Assembly: GCF_014698795.1 (NCBI RefSeq) | Contig: NZ_JACJTR010000016.1 | Coordinates: forward strand, 106,371-170,370 | Length of the DNA stretch: 64,000 nt | Direction: 5' to 3' | From: Nostoc sp. FACHB-892 | GTDB taxonomy: Bacteria > Cyanobacteriota > Cyanobacteriia > Cyanobacteriales > Nostocaceae | Shown here: piece by piece, positions 33,370-42,725 of the stretch | Layout: every line of letters starts with the position of its first letter | How positions within the stretch are numbered: position 1 is the stretch's first letter | The notes under the pieces: generated by a model | Seen by the model: only the letters and a program-made list of their open reading frames with translations | Told to the model about the DNA's origin: nothing | Database searches by the model: none | Program-made: the position numbers and the translations under genes

Positions 33370-35157
33370 CTAATGAGTACAATAGCGATCGCGCCCTTTT
33401 TGTTTGGCATTGTACAGTGCTTTATCGGCTGAAGCGATGAGTGTATCTGGCTTGATGTCGCAAGTGGGTATAACAGAAGTAATACCCAAACTCAGTGTGA
33501 CGATATTTTTAATATCAGACTTTGCATGGGGAATGGCCTGATTTTGAATCGCTTGTTGAATACTTTGTGCTACTTTGATCGCTTCTACTAAATCTGTATT
33601 GGGGAGGAGTACCAAAAATTCTTCTCCTCCGTAACGCGCTACTAAATCAGCAGGACGATGATGAAGGAGCTGTTGCATTGTTTGCGCTATCTTGATTAGG
33701 CAATCATCACCTTTAAGATGACCATAGTAGTCGTTGTAAAGTTTGAATTTATCAACATCAAATAAAATCAATGACAAGGGTTGTTGTTCTCGTGCAAGGC
33801 GTTTCCATTCTGCTTGCAGTCGTTCATCGAAGCAGCGACGGTTAGCCACCTGAGTCAAACCATCTAGATTTACTAGTTGTTCTAATTTCTGATTTGCATC
33901 TTCTGCTTTTTCTTTAGCAATTACTAACTCTGCTGTTCTCTCTTGTACCCGTTGTTCCAAAGTTTCAAAAGATGTTTGTAACTGAAGTGCCATGTTATTA
34001 AACGATTTCGCCAGTTGACCTATTTCGTCTTTTGAGATAATTTTGGCGCGGATATCTAAGTTACCTGCGGTAAATTGGAAAACTATATTAGTAAGGTAAA
34101 TTATTGGCTTTGTTAGCAGTTGTCCAATGACACAAGCGATGAATGTCACTACTGAAGCGATAATTGCAAACAGAAACATTGTGTCACGAATTTGCTTTTC
34201 TACAGGTGCTAGGGCAACAGCAAGGGGCTGTGCGAACAACACAGACCAAGGTTTATATTTTAAACGAGCGATCGCAATCATATTGACCTGATTACCTGTT
34301 GCTTCCAAAGATGCAATTAAATAGGATTGTTCATTATCTAATGCTTGCTTAAGTTTTGACTCATTAGTTGTCAACTCTTTAATAGGATAATTACGTAAAT
34401 CTCGTTTACTTTGTAGTTGAGTTACAACATCTAATGACAGAGGCACAATTGATTTAAAAAGTAGTTGTGGTGCAGTGCTATGTGCCAAATAAATATTATT
34501 TTCATCTAAAAGAATAGCAAAAGATTTTGCCCCAGCCCTTTCAGTTTGTCGAGTTACTAACTGCTGGACAACAGTAGCATTGTATGAAACACGCAATACA
34601 CCTAATATATCTCCCTTGGCATTGCGAACCGGACTACTAAAAAAGAGGGTAACAATGTCAGGAATTCTCGGCGATCGCTTCATGCTAGAAACAAAGGATA
34701 ATCCAGTTTGTAGTGGTTCTTTAAAATAGTCTTGAACTGATTCATCTTGGCTAATATTCGATGTATATGTATCCAATACATTTTTTCCGTTTAAGTCGAG
34801 CAAAGCATAGGAGAGAATATTGAGCATATCTTTGCGGCTGAGACGGATTAATGTTTCTGTAGCCAATTGCATTTCGGGGCTGTCATCTCGCTGTTTTGGA
34901 GTTAGGCTGAGGTAGCGTGCCAAACCTGGTAAAATCGCCTCTACGCGCACAGCATTGAGATTTCCATCAATAAAAGCATCTATTCTGTTACTAGTTTCGT
35001 TAGCCGCCGCAGATAGGGCTTGTTGAGCGTTCTCAGTTAGTGCTTTTTCAGTTGTCTGTTTGTTAATAAATGCCAATAAAAGCAACGGAATCAAAGCAAC
35101 AATGAGAAACGAGGCGATCAACTTTGTACGGATACTGCCCAAAAGAGAGTGCTGCAT
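33370..35157 (-). CDS. Diguanylate cyclase with extracellular sensor and HAMP (595 aa)
   Basis: It begins with a membrane helix (LIASFLIVALIPLLLLAFI, 13-31). A large extracytoplasmic dCache-like sensor (about 32-310), a second helix (MFLFAIIASVVTFIACVIGQ) and a HAMP linker follow. The coil EQRVQERTAELVIAKEKAED leads to a GGDEF domain. The active site is GGEEF (510-514), so c-di-GMP synthesis is expected. An inhibitory I-site RPAD lies five residues before it. The gene starts 9 bases downstream of a solute-binding lipoprotein gene on the same strand, suggesting that the lipoprotein feeds a signal to this sensor. Confidence 0.9.
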   Translation of the reverse strand: MQHSLLGSIRTKLIASFLIVALIPLLLLAFINKQTTEKALTENAQQALSAAANETSNRIDAFIDGNLNAVRVEAILPGLARYLSLTPKQRDDSPEMQLATETLIRLSRKDMLNILSYALLDLNGKNVLDTYTSNISQDESVQDYFKEPLQTGLSFVSSMKRSPRIPDIVTLFFSSPVRNAKGDILGVLRVSYNATVVQQLVTRQTERAGAKSFAILLDENNIYLAHSTAPQLLFKSIVPLSLDVVTQLQSKRDLRNYPIKELTTNESKLKQALDNEQSYLIASLEATGNQVNMIAIARLKYKPWSVLFAQPLAVALAPVEKQIRDTMFLFAIIASVVTFIACVIGQLLTKPIIYLTNIVFQFTAGNLDIRAKIISKDEIGQLAKSFNNMALQLQTSFETLEQRVQERTAELVIAKEKAEDANQKLEQLVNLDGLTQVANRRCFDERLQAEWKRLAREQQPLSLILFDVDKFKLYNDYYGHLKGDDCLIKIAQTMQQLLHHRPADLVARYGGEEFLVLLPNTDLVEAIKVAQSIQQAIQNQAIPHAKSDIKNIVTLSLGITSVIPTCDIKPDTLIASADKALYNAKQKGRDRYCTH

Positions 35158-35166
35158 GGCTTTAAA

Positions 35167-36168
35167 CTAAGAGGCAGGATTCAAGAAAGAAGAATTAAAC
35201 AAACTTTTTAGCTCAGGAATGCGCGTCACGTTTCCAGAGCGAATAAAAAAGTCTGCATATATCTTCGCAGTTTTGTAGATAGAGTTAGGGTTGCTAGATT
35301 GAAATAATTTTTTATTTTCACCTAAATCACTTAGGTTTACTCCTTCCAGAGAGAGTGTGCTGTTAGGAATTTTTAACGCTTTACTGATGATCCTGTTTCC
35401 TTCCTGAACATTTGCTTTCCAGTAAGTCGAGGCTTGCAGCCATCCTTGCACAAATGCACGAATATCTTCGGGGCGATCGCGGATTACATTATTATGAAAT
35501 ATAATCATATCTAAAACTAAGCCAGGAGTTTGTTTGCTGGTAAATAGGATATGTCCCCCTAATTTAATAGCTTCAGAAAGATGAGGTTCCCAAGTATGTC
35601 CAGCTTGAATAACATTATTGCTCAGGTATTGAGGAATTTCTAAAGCCTCTAATTTAACCAAGTTAACATCATCGCTAGTTAAATTAGCAGTTTTCAACAT
35701 CTCAGCCATAAAAACTTCGCTAAAACCGCCTAGATTTGTACCCAGCTTTTTCCCTTTCAAGTCAGCAACGGTTTTAATTTGTGATTGGGCAACTACTACA
35801 TCTGCTCCTATTGATTCATCTATAATGACCACGCCTTGTATATCGGGATTTGTGGCAGTCAAAATTATAAAACTTCCCAAGGACGATGTAATACCATCAT
35901 ATTTACCCGCACTGAAATTTGCTCTTTCCAATTGGGTATAGCGTTTATAAATTAGTTCCACATCTACCCCTTGGGCTTTGAAAAATCCTTTTTCTTGAGC
36001 AATTATGCCTGGATACTCGCCAATAAAAGATCCAAATACCACTTTCAAGGGAGGGCGTTTCAATTCAGGTGGTGCTGAAGCAGAACAAGCAAATAGCAAA
36101 CAGGTAGTAATGAGAAAAATCCCAATGTATCTAAGTAGTTTAAATCTAGAATATTTTGCCAATGACAT
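35167..36168 (-). CDS. NMT1/SsuA-type solute-binding lipoprotein (333 aa)
   Basis: A lipoprotein: the signal ends LLFAC with Cys28. The mature protein is of the NMT1/THI5-like (ABC-type nitrate/sulfonate/taurine binding) fold. Supporting segments are PLKVVFGSFIGEYPGIIAQE, GFFKAQGVDVELIYKRYTQL and VADLKGKKLGTNLGGFSEVF. A small organic ligand is expected. No ABC permease or ATPase is adjacent; instead the diguanylate cyclase follows after 9 bases. A sensory rather than transport role is inferred. Confidence 0.85.
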   Translation of the reverse strand: MSLAKYSRFKLLRYIGIFLITTCLLFACSASAPPELKRPPLKVVFGSFIGEYPGIIAQEKGFFKAQGVDVELIYKRYTQLERANFSAGKYDGITSSLGSFIILTATNPDIQGVVIIDESIGADVVVAQSQIKTVADLKGKKLGTNLGGFSEVFMAEMLKTANLTSDDVNLVKLEALEIPQYLSNNVIQAGHTWEPHLSEAIKLGGHILFTSKQTPGLVLDMIIFHNNVIRDRPEDIRAFVQGWLQASTYWKANVQEGNRIISKALKIPNSTLSLEGVNLSDLGENKKLFQSSNPNSIYKTAKIYADFFIRSGNVTRIPELKSLFNSSFLNPAS

Positions 36169-36547
36169 AACCGTAACTTTGAGTTTTATATTCAGGGATA
36201 ATTAGTGAATATCGCTCTTTTGTCATCCAAATAAGATAATAGTAAAAGCTATGTAGGCGCTGTATTTGAGAGAATAGACCTTTTGCAAAAGTCCCTACCA
36301 CCCCAACCCTCGCCAAGAATCCTACTGTGTATATACAAGTTCACCCTGAGAGAGTTACCAGACAATCAAAATGGATTGACAAAGAGGCAAAGGGGATAAT
36401 TTCACACCGCTTCATCAGTAAGGTGATACACCAGAGAGTATTTGTCAACATCTAATGCCTCATCCGAAGCGTCCCTGTTGATGGGAGAATAATAACGAGA
36501 AATGATGCAAGCCTGGTGTTGTCTCCAGCCCAAAGGAATCTTTAGAA
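36169..36547. other. Intergenic region, 379 bases
   Basis: It lies between the divergent lipoprotein and PsbP-like genes. I see no RNA gene, repeat or ORF of note. Confidence 0.45.
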
Positions 36548-37093
36548 ATGTGGAAACGAATTGTATTAATTTTGCTACTGGTGTTGAGTTTCAGCCTGAG
36601 TAATTCTGCTGTAGCGGCTGCGGCTGGACTCAAAAGCTTTGTAGACTCTAATGATGGCTATCAGTTTTTATATCCTAACGGCTGGCTGCAAGTTAAAGTT
36701 GCCAATGGGCCAGATGTGGTTTTCCACGATTTAATTGAGGTGTCTGAAAATGTTTCTGTTGTGATTAGCCCAGTTCCAGAAGGCAAAACTTTGTCAGAAT
36801 TAGGAACGCCAACAGAAGTAGGATATAAATTGGGAAAAGCTGCTCTTGCGCCTCCTGACTCTGGTCGTTCGGCTGAATTAGTCAATGCTGCACAGCGAGA
36901 AGTGGACGGAAAAACATACTACCTTTTAGAGTATGAGGTTAAACTCCCTAATCAACAGCAACGACATAACATTGCCAGCGTCGCTGTTAGCCGTGGTAAA
37001 CTGTTTACCCTCAACGCCTCAATTCCTGAAAAACGCTGGCAGAAAGTTAAACGAATGATTGATGAGGTTGTAAATTCTTTTTCTGTTTATTAA
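36548..37093 (+). CDS. CyanoP, PsbP-like photosystem II assembly protein (181 aa)
   Basis: A PsbP-domain protein. After an export signal (IVLILLLVLSFSLSNSAVAA, 5-24) comes the PsbP core: GLKSFVDSNDGYQFLYPNGW, VVFHDLIEVSENVSVVISPV, TYYLLEYEV and LFTLNASIPEKRW. CyanoP associates with PSII assembly intermediates on the lumenal side. Cyanobacterial CyanoP is usually a lipoprotein, but here no Cys is present at the end of the signal (SLSNSAVAAAAG), so a soluble lumenal form is predicted. The upstream spacer is about 380 bases and the gene is monocistronic. Confidence 0.88.
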   Translation: MWKRIVLILLLVLSFSLSNSAVAAAAGLKSFVDSNDGYQFLYPNGWLQVKVANGPDVVFHDLIEVSENVSVVISPVPEGKTLSELGTPTEVGYKLGKAALAPPDSGRSAELVNAAQREVDGKTYYLLEYEVKLPNQQQRHNIASVAVSRGKLFTLNASIPEKRWQKVKRMIDEVVNSFSVY

Positions 37094-37195
37094 TTGAGAA
37101 GTAGCGATTAGAGGAGGCAGGGGAGGCAGGGGAAGAAGAACTATTAATTATTGATTAATACCCAATACCCAATTACGAAGTTTTTCTGAAATCTC

Positions 37196-37789
37196 ATGAA
37201 AATTCCACCTTTTGTACTTGCTTCAGCTTCCCCAGCCCGACGCCGCTTGCTACAAACTGTTGGTATTGAACCGATAGTTCGAGCAAGTGATTTTGATGAG
37301 TCGCAAATTGAATTAAGTGAACCAGCAGAATTGGTTAAAACTCTTGCCCAGTACAAGGCGGAAACTGTAGCCCCACAGTTTGAATCGGCTTTGATTATGG
37401 GTTGTGATTCGGTTTTGTCCATGAATGATGAAATTTACGGCAAACCAGCAGACTTCTCTGAAGCGATCGCACGTTGGCAGATAATGCAAGGTAACTTTGG
37501 CGACTTGTACACAGGCCATGTCTTAATTGATCTTGAGCAAAATCGCACTATAGTCAAGTCTCAAGTTACAAGAGTTTACTTTACTCAAATGAGCGATCAC
37601 GCCATTAAAGCTTATGTTGCCACAGGTGAACCCCTCAAATGTGCTGGAGCCTTTGCAATTGAAGGTTTTGGTAGTTTCTTCGTAGAAAAAATCGAAGGCT
37701 GTCATACCAATGTAATAGGACTCAGTTTACCCCTATTACGGCATATGCTCGCAGAACTGGGATACGATGCCACAGATTTCTGGCAATAG
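37196..37789 (+). CDS. maf: Maf-family nucleotide pyrophosphatase
   Basis: A 197-residue Maf/YhdE/YceF protein: LASASPARRRLLQTVGI at the start, DFDES, MGCDSVLSMNDEIYGKPAD and CAGAFAIEGFGSFFVEKIEG. These enzymes hydrolyse nucleoside triphosphates to monophosphates and prevent incorporation of modified bases. The length is standard. It starts about 100 bases after the CyanoP gene in the same direction. Confidence 0.93.
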   Translation: MKIPPFVLASASPARRRLLQTVGIEPIVRASDFDESQIELSEPAELVKTLAQYKAETVAPQFESALIMGCDSVLSMNDEIYGKPADFSEAIARWQIMQGNFGDLYTGHVLIDLEQNRTIVKSQVTRVYFTQMSDHAIKAYVATGEPLKCAGAFAIEGFGSFFVEKIEGCHTNVIGLSLPLLRHMLAELGYDATDFWQ

Positions 37790-37824
37790 TCTTTCAACCA
37801 AAGTAATTGACCAATGACCAATGA

Positions 37825-38052
37825 CTAATAACTAAATTGCCTGATATTAAGTATTGCCTCTCCATGATCTGGAATCCAGGTTAGCCATTCATCCTCTGAA
37901 ACTGGACACAATAAAAGTGCTTCGTCAAAACTAAAGGGGTTGGGAAGTTGCAAAAGCTTCACCCAAGTAGAAGCTCTTAAGCGCTGCAAACCTTCCAGAT
38001 TCTGTCTTCTTGGTTGTACAGCAAAATCTGGTCTACGAGAATCTAGTTTCAT
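37825..38052 (-). CDS. Conserved small cyanobacterial protein (75 aa)
   Basis: A single small domain: FAVQPRRQNLEGLQRLRAST, WVKLLQLPNPFSFDEALLLC and DEWLTWIPDHGEAIL. The final tryptophan-rich WLTWIPDHGE motif suggests a genuine fold. I do not recognise a named family. It is convergent to maf and divergent from pcyA. Confidence 0.6.
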   Translation of the reverse strand: MKLDSRRPDFAVQPRRQNLEGLQRLRASTWVKLLQLPNPFSFDEALLLCPVSEDEWLTWIPDHGEAILNIRQFSY

Positions 38053-38202
38053 GGCTTTCTATTAGCCTTTACTAATGGGCTAATCTAAAATTAATTCTGT
38101 AACCTAGACTACAAAATAAATAATCCTTCTGAAAAGCATCTGTCTTATAAATTTACGTTGGCTAAGTGCAAGTGTTTGCTTATATTGCAGACCACAACAG
38201 CT

Positions 38203-38250
38203 ATGGCACAACAGGTTGTAGACTGGCCACTAGATCGCATTCCCAACTAG
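38203..38250 (+). other. Short upstream ORF before pcyA (15 codons)
   Basis: ATG to TAG, encoding MAQQVVDWPLDRIPN. It ends three bases before the pcyA start. pcyA itself has no clear Shine-Dalgarno sequence, so re-initiation or coupling is possible. Confidence 0.3.
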
Positions 38251-38253
38251 AAT

Positions 38254-38991
38254 ATGTCATTTACTTCTATACCCTCGCTGCGTGAGCAACAACATCCCCT
38301 AATTCGTCAGCTAGCTGATTGTATTGAAGCAGCTTGGCATCAGCACCTGGATCTATCGCCCTACCATTTGCCTGATGAGTTGGGGTATGTGGAAGGTAGA
38401 CTAGAAGGCGAAAAACTGACAATTGAAAATCGTTGCTATCAAACGCCCCAGTTTCGGAAAATGCACTTAGAACTGGCGAAAATCGGAAATATGCTGGATA
38501 TTTTGCACTGCGTCATGTTTCCCCGTCCAGAATACAACCTGCCAATGTTTGGTTGCGATTTAGTTGGGGGTAGAGGGCAAATTAGTGCAGCGATCGCAGA
38601 CCTTTCTCCTATTCAATTAGACCGTACCTTACCAGAATCTTATACTTCTGCACTGACACAACTAACAGTGCTTAACTTTTCCCAACCCCGTGAATTACCT
38701 GAATGGGGAGATATTTTTTCAGATTTTTGTCTCTTTGTGCGCCCTGGTTCCCCTGAAGAAGAAACAATGTTTCTCTCGCGTGTGCGAGAATTTTTAGACA
38801 TTCATTGCACCCAAGCGATCGCCTCACATCCTGTTTCACCTGAACAAGTCACACAAAATCTCGCTGGACAACATAATTACTGCACCAAACAGCAGCAAAA
38901 CGATAAAACCCGCCGCGTACTAGAAAAAGCTTTTGGCCCAGCTTGGGCAGAAAATTACATGACCACAGTTCTATTCGACCTCCCTACTTAA
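38254..38991 (+). CDS. pcyA: Phycocyanobilin:ferredoxin oxidoreductase
   Basis: A 245-residue PcyA protein, the ferredoxin-dependent bilin reductase that turns biliverdin IXalpha into phycocyanobilin for phycobiliproteins and phytochromes. Characteristic segments are RKMHLELAKIGNMLDILHCV, MFPRPEYNLPMFGCDLVGG (with the substrate-site Asp), FSDFCLFVRPGSPEEE and FGPAWAENYMTTVLFDLP. The full family length is present. It is isolated from phycobilisome genes. Confidence 0.96.
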   Translation: MSFTSIPSLREQQHPLIRQLADCIEAAWHQHLDLSPYHLPDELGYVEGRLEGEKLTIENRCYQTPQFRKMHLELAKIGNMLDILHCVMFPRPEYNLPMFGCDLVGGRGQISAAIADLSPIQLDRTLPESYTSALTQLTVLNFSQPRELPEWGDIFSDFCLFVRPGSPEEETMFLSRVREFLDIHCTQAIASHPVSPEQVTQNLAGQHNYCTKQQQNDKTRRVLEKAFGPAWAENYMTTVLFDLPT

Positions 38992-39835
38992 TCATCTCTC
39001 TTATCCCCCTCATCTGTAGGCTCTGTTACGTTTTCGCGTAACGGATAAATGTAGAATTCATTCAACGAGAGTTTAATGGAGTCCTAAAACAGCAACAGGA
39101 AGAATAGTAAGGTCTTTGAAGCCAATATCACAAAATGGTTTGTTGTCTTGGTAGGTGCAAGCAACTAGCCGTGCTAAGTCATTGACCAGAAAGTTAAGGA
39201 AACTCTAATGTTAGAAATGCTCAAGTTGACAGATATTTTTTAGTTAATTAATCCTTGATTCACTTAAGGAAGACTAACTTTTGTACCAAGATTGTATCCA
39301 GCAAAGGCAACAATCTATTTTTGATGTTTCTTTTCAATTTTGTGGCTAACTATAGCCCTAGTGAATGTAGCAGTAAAGTACCGCATCATACCAATTTAGG
39401 ATTTTGTGTATAGACACAATACATTGCGTCTATACATCTAGATTCATACTGCTTGTGAATTTTGCTAACGTTCATTGCACTCATGTCTCAATAATACTCA
39501 GAGTTATTGAATAGCCAGCTACTATAGCGTTTCTAGGTTTCAATACAGACCTAACCCCCAGCCCCTTATGAACTAGCGTTGGGGAGTAATATTCAAAGCT
39601 TCTCTCCTAAAAGGAGAGAGGAATGGAAGTGAGGTCAGTGTATTGCATACAAACGAGAAGCACTATAGAAAACACCATTTTGTAAAGCCATAGTGTTAAG
39701 CGTTGATCATGCAATGGATTTTAAGCCCTATCCAGCTTTAAACCATTGTTGTTTGTCCTAAGCGGCTGGCTGTTGATTAAAAACCCTTTTATTTTTACTT
39801 CCATCAGCACAATTCAGGTAAATGGGCAACATACT
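38992..39835. other. Intergenic region, 840 bases
   Basis: The long spacer upstream of the exporter operon contains a spacer hairpin at about 39600-39621 (TCTCTCCT/AGGAGAGA). I found no clear NtcA site (GTA-N8-TAC) or ORF; a GTATTGCATAC element at about 39640 has the wrong spacing. Confidence 0.45.
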
Positions 39836-41260
39836 ATGTCAAGGGTGACTGAAAAGCCAAAGCCAAGTGAGCAGGCATTTAATCAAGAACAACCTAAGAT
39901 TTGGTGGGGTATCGCTGTAGCTGTGCCAATAGTAATCGCTGCTGGGATACTAGGTACAGCAAAAATCGAGCAACTGAGAAAACTAACTACATCTGCCCCC
40001 GTAATGCCATCTACCAATAGCGTTAGTGCTGTAGGGCGTTTGGAACCACGAGGCGAAGTTGTTAAATTGTCTGCCCCATCATCAGGATTAGCACCATCGT
40101 CACGAATTCAGCAACTTTTGGTGAGAGAAGGTGAGCAGGTAAAACAAGGCCAAATTATCGCAATTTTGGACAACCGCGATACCCAAATAGCGGGACTAGA
40201 AGAGGCAAAAGCCAAAGTGCAAGAAGCTCGTGCGAATTTAGCACAAGTCAGAGCCGGATCTCCAAGAGATATTCAAGCCCAAAGAGCAGTTATTGCTCGC
40301 CTACAAGCGCAGTTAATTGGGGAAAGGAATGCAGGACAAGCAACGATCGCGCGGATTGCAGCCCAGTTAAGTGGGGATAAACTTGTCCAACAAGCAACCG
40401 TGAATCGCCTAGAAGCTGAACTCAGCGGGCAAAGAGATGCCCTAAGAGCAACAGTTGCACGTATTCGAGCCGAACAGCGCAATGCTCAAGTCGATGCCGG
40501 ACGCTATGATTATTTATACAGAGAAGGTGCTATTTCTCAGCAAGAGCGGGACAGAAGACGTTTGAGTGCAGTAACTTCTAATCAGCAGGTTATTGAAAGC
40601 CAAGCTACGCTAAAGCAAACATTGGCAACTCTACGACAGCAGCTTGCCGAAGCCAGAGCTAATCAAGTACAAAATTTAGCAATTTTGCAACAGCAGCTAA
40701 TCGAGGCCAAAGTTAACCGTGACAAAACCATAGCAACTTTGCAAAGACAAATCGATGAAGAAAAGGCCAAACTAAGCAGAATTGTGGACGTTAGCCCTAC
40801 TGATGTGCAAATAGCGCAAGCTCAAGTTAGTAATGCTATCGCAAATATCAGAAGAGCCGAAGCAGAACTAAAGTTAAGCTACGTTCAAGCACCAATCGCT
40901 GGAGAGATTTTAAAAGTTTACACCAAATCAGGCGAAGCGATCGGTGCAAATGGCATTGCTGAAATTGGACAAACCAGCCAAATGTTTGTGATTGCTGAAG
41001 TCGCCGAAGACAGTATTGGTAAAGTGCGTATTGGTCAAAACGCCACTATCAGCAGCGATAATGGAGCATTTAGCGGCGAATTAAAAGGAACTGTCACTGA
41101 AATTGGCAGAAAAATTGGTAAAAAAGATGTGCTGAATACAGATCCAGCAGCAGATGTGGATGCCAGAGTCGTAGAAGTGAAAATTGCTCTGTCTCCAGAA
41201 GATAGCCAGAAAGTTTCTGGTTTAACTTACGCCAAAGTTGTTGTCGATATTAATAACTAA
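39836..41260 (+). CDS. devB: DevB-type HlyD family membrane fusion protein (474 aa)
   Basis: An adaptor of the DevBCA exporter class. One membrane helix (WWGIAVAVPIVIAAGILGT) precedes a lipoyl-like half (VSAVGRLEPRGEVVKLSAPS). A long coiled-coil hairpin follows, built from repeated units (AVIARLQAQLIGERNAGQAT, RIAAQLSGDKLVQQATVNRL, EAELSGQRDALRATVARIRA). A second lipoyl half comes next (LSYVQAPIAGEILKVYTKSG), then the beta-barrel. In heterocyst formers DevBCA works with TolC to export envelope glycolipids; paralogues exist, so the substrate is uncertain. The start at 39836 (MSRVTEK) is favoured over an in-frame ATG 90 bases upstream. Confidence 0.85.
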   Translation: MSRVTEKPKPSEQAFNQEQPKIWWGIAVAVPIVIAAGILGTAKIEQLRKLTTSAPVMPSTNSVSAVGRLEPRGEVVKLSAPSSGLAPSSRIQQLLVREGEQVKQGQIIAILDNRDTQIAGLEEAKAKVQEARANLAQVRAGSPRDIQAQRAVIARLQAQLIGERNAGQATIARIAAQLSGDKLVQQATVNRLEAELSGQRDALRATVARIRAEQRNAQVDAGRYDYLYREGAISQQERDRRRLSAVTSNQQVIESQATLKQTLATLRQQLAEARANQVQNLAILQQQLIEAKVNRDKTIATLQRQIDEEKAKLSRIVDVSPTDVQIAQAQVSNAIANIRRAEAELKLSYVQAPIAGEILKVYTKSGEAIGANGIAEIGQTSQMFVIAEVAEDSIGKVRIGQNATISSDNGAFSGELKGTVTEIGRKIGKKDVLNTDPAADVDARVVEVKIALSPEDSQKVSGLTYAKVVVDINN

Positions 41261-41387
41261 TCAAGTTATTGGCGAGCAGTAATACCAATTTATTATTTGA
41301 TATCTTGGATTACAAATGCTCTTAATTAAACTGCCTAATCAATTTTAAGCATTTTATAAATTCGATCTGAGCGTAATTACGAATTAC

Positions 41388-41425
41388 GTTAGCGTAGCGG
41401 GGCGTAGCCCATTACGAATTATCTT
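41388..41425 (+). repeat. Dispersed repeat between devB and devC
   Basis: GTTAGCGTAGCGGGGCGTAG with flanking ATTACGAATTA arms. It is of the same family as the insert in the ParD-type gene. Confidence 0.55.
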
Positions 41426-41448
41426 AACTGTGCTTGGATGCCTATAAA

Positions 41449-42603
41449 ATGAGTCAAAAAATACCTCTGTCGTGGCTACAACTGACCAGAGAAAAAACTC
41501 GCCTAGCTGTGGCTTTAGCAGGAATTTCCTTTGCTGATATTTTAATGTTTATGCAACTCGGTTTCCGAGATGCCTTATATTATAGTAACGTTAGATTTCA
41601 TAACAGCTTGCAGGGCGATATTGTTTTAATCAATAGTCAATCCAGCGCTGTTCTGGCTATGAGGAGTTTTTCTCAAAGACGGTTATATAAAGCTTTAGAG
41701 TTACCCGCAGTCCAATCAGTACATCCGATATATTTAGACTTTACAACCTGGAAAAACCCTGAAACAGGCCGCCCTCGTAGTATCCTGATATTTGGAATGA
41801 ACCCAGAAACTAACATAGTTAACTTACCTGGAGTTCAGGAAAATTTAGATAAACTTAAACTGCCTGATGTAGTTTTATATGACCGTTCTTCTAGGGTAGA
41901 ATATGGCCCAATTGCTGCTAGTTATGACCAAGGAAAGACTGTAACCGCAGAAGTGCGAAGACGGCGAATTAAAGTAGAAGGTCTATTTACATTAGGTGCA
42001 TCATTTGGTGCAGATGGTAATTTAATTACAAGTGATATTAACTTTTTGCGAATATTCAACAATCGTCAACGAGGATTAATTGATATTGGTTTGATTAGAT
42101 TAAAGCCAGGAGCAAATTCTACAGTTGTAGCACAAGAATTACGAAAATATTTACCTAGCGAGGTCAATGTTTTAACCAAGCAAGAATTTATTGATTTTGA
42201 GCGAAATTATTGGGCAAATAGTACAGCTATCGGATTTATTTTCACATTAGGGACTGTCATGGGTTTCATTGTGGGGACTGTGATTGTTTATCAAATTCTT
42301 TATACGGAAGTTGCAGATCATTTATCTGAATACGCTACTCTTAAGGCAATAGGTTATACACAAAATTATTTATTAACCGTCATTCTTCAAGAAGCTTTGC
42401 TGTTAGCAGTGTTAGGATATTTGCCTGGAATAGTTTTTGCTTTATTTATGTATAAAAGCGCCAGAGAAGCAACCCTGTTACCAGTTTTTATGAGTTTTGA
42501 TCGCGCCGTAATGGTGTTGATTTTAACTATACTAATGTGTATTATCTCCGGTGCGATCGCAGTCAGAAAATTACGTTCTGCCGATCCAGCAGATATCTTT
42601 TAG
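41449..42603 (+). CDS. devC: DevC-type ABC transporter permease (384 aa)
   Basis: A FtsX-like permease of the DevC/MacB type. The N-terminal helix (TRLAVALAGISFADILMFMQ) is followed by an extracytoplasmic MacB-PCD-like domain (DIVLINSQSSAVLAMRSFSQ ... FTLGASFGADGNLITSD). Three C-terminal helices come next (STAIGFIFTLGTVMGFIVGT, LQEALLLAVLGYLPGIVFAL, VMVLILTILMCIISGAIA). It ends KLRSADPADIF, which is characteristic of DevC. The start at 41449 is preferred over an ATG 15 bases upstream. It lies between devB and devA in the standard order. Confidence 0.88.
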   Translation: MSQKIPLSWLQLTREKTRLAVALAGISFADILMFMQLGFRDALYYSNVRFHNSLQGDIVLINSQSSAVLAMRSFSQRRLYKALELPAVQSVHPIYLDFTTWKNPETGRPRSILIFGMNPETNIVNLPGVQENLDKLKLPDVVLYDRSSRVEYGPIAASYDQGKTVTAEVRRRRIKVEGLFTLGASFGADGNLITSDINFLRIFNNRQRGLIDIGLIRLKPGANSTVVAQELRKYLPSEVNVLTKQEFIDFERNYWANSTAIGFIFTLGTVMGFIVGTVIVYQILYTEVADHLSEYATLKAIGYTQNYLLTVILQEALLLAVLGYLPGIVFALFMYKSAREATLLPVFMSFDRAVMVLILTILMCIISGAIAVRKLRSADPADIF

Positions 42604-42725
42604 CTAATTCAAAATTAATTAAAAGATATTATTGATAGTTATATCCTATAATCAATGTTTAAGAAAAATTAATTTCTAACAAGCACTACAAGTCTTAGAA
42701 TTGCTAACTTATAACTAACCAAAAT

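Noticed and set aside
39630..39660. Possible NtcA site before the exporter operon
   Set aside because: The GTA and TAC half-sites are five bases apart instead of eight.
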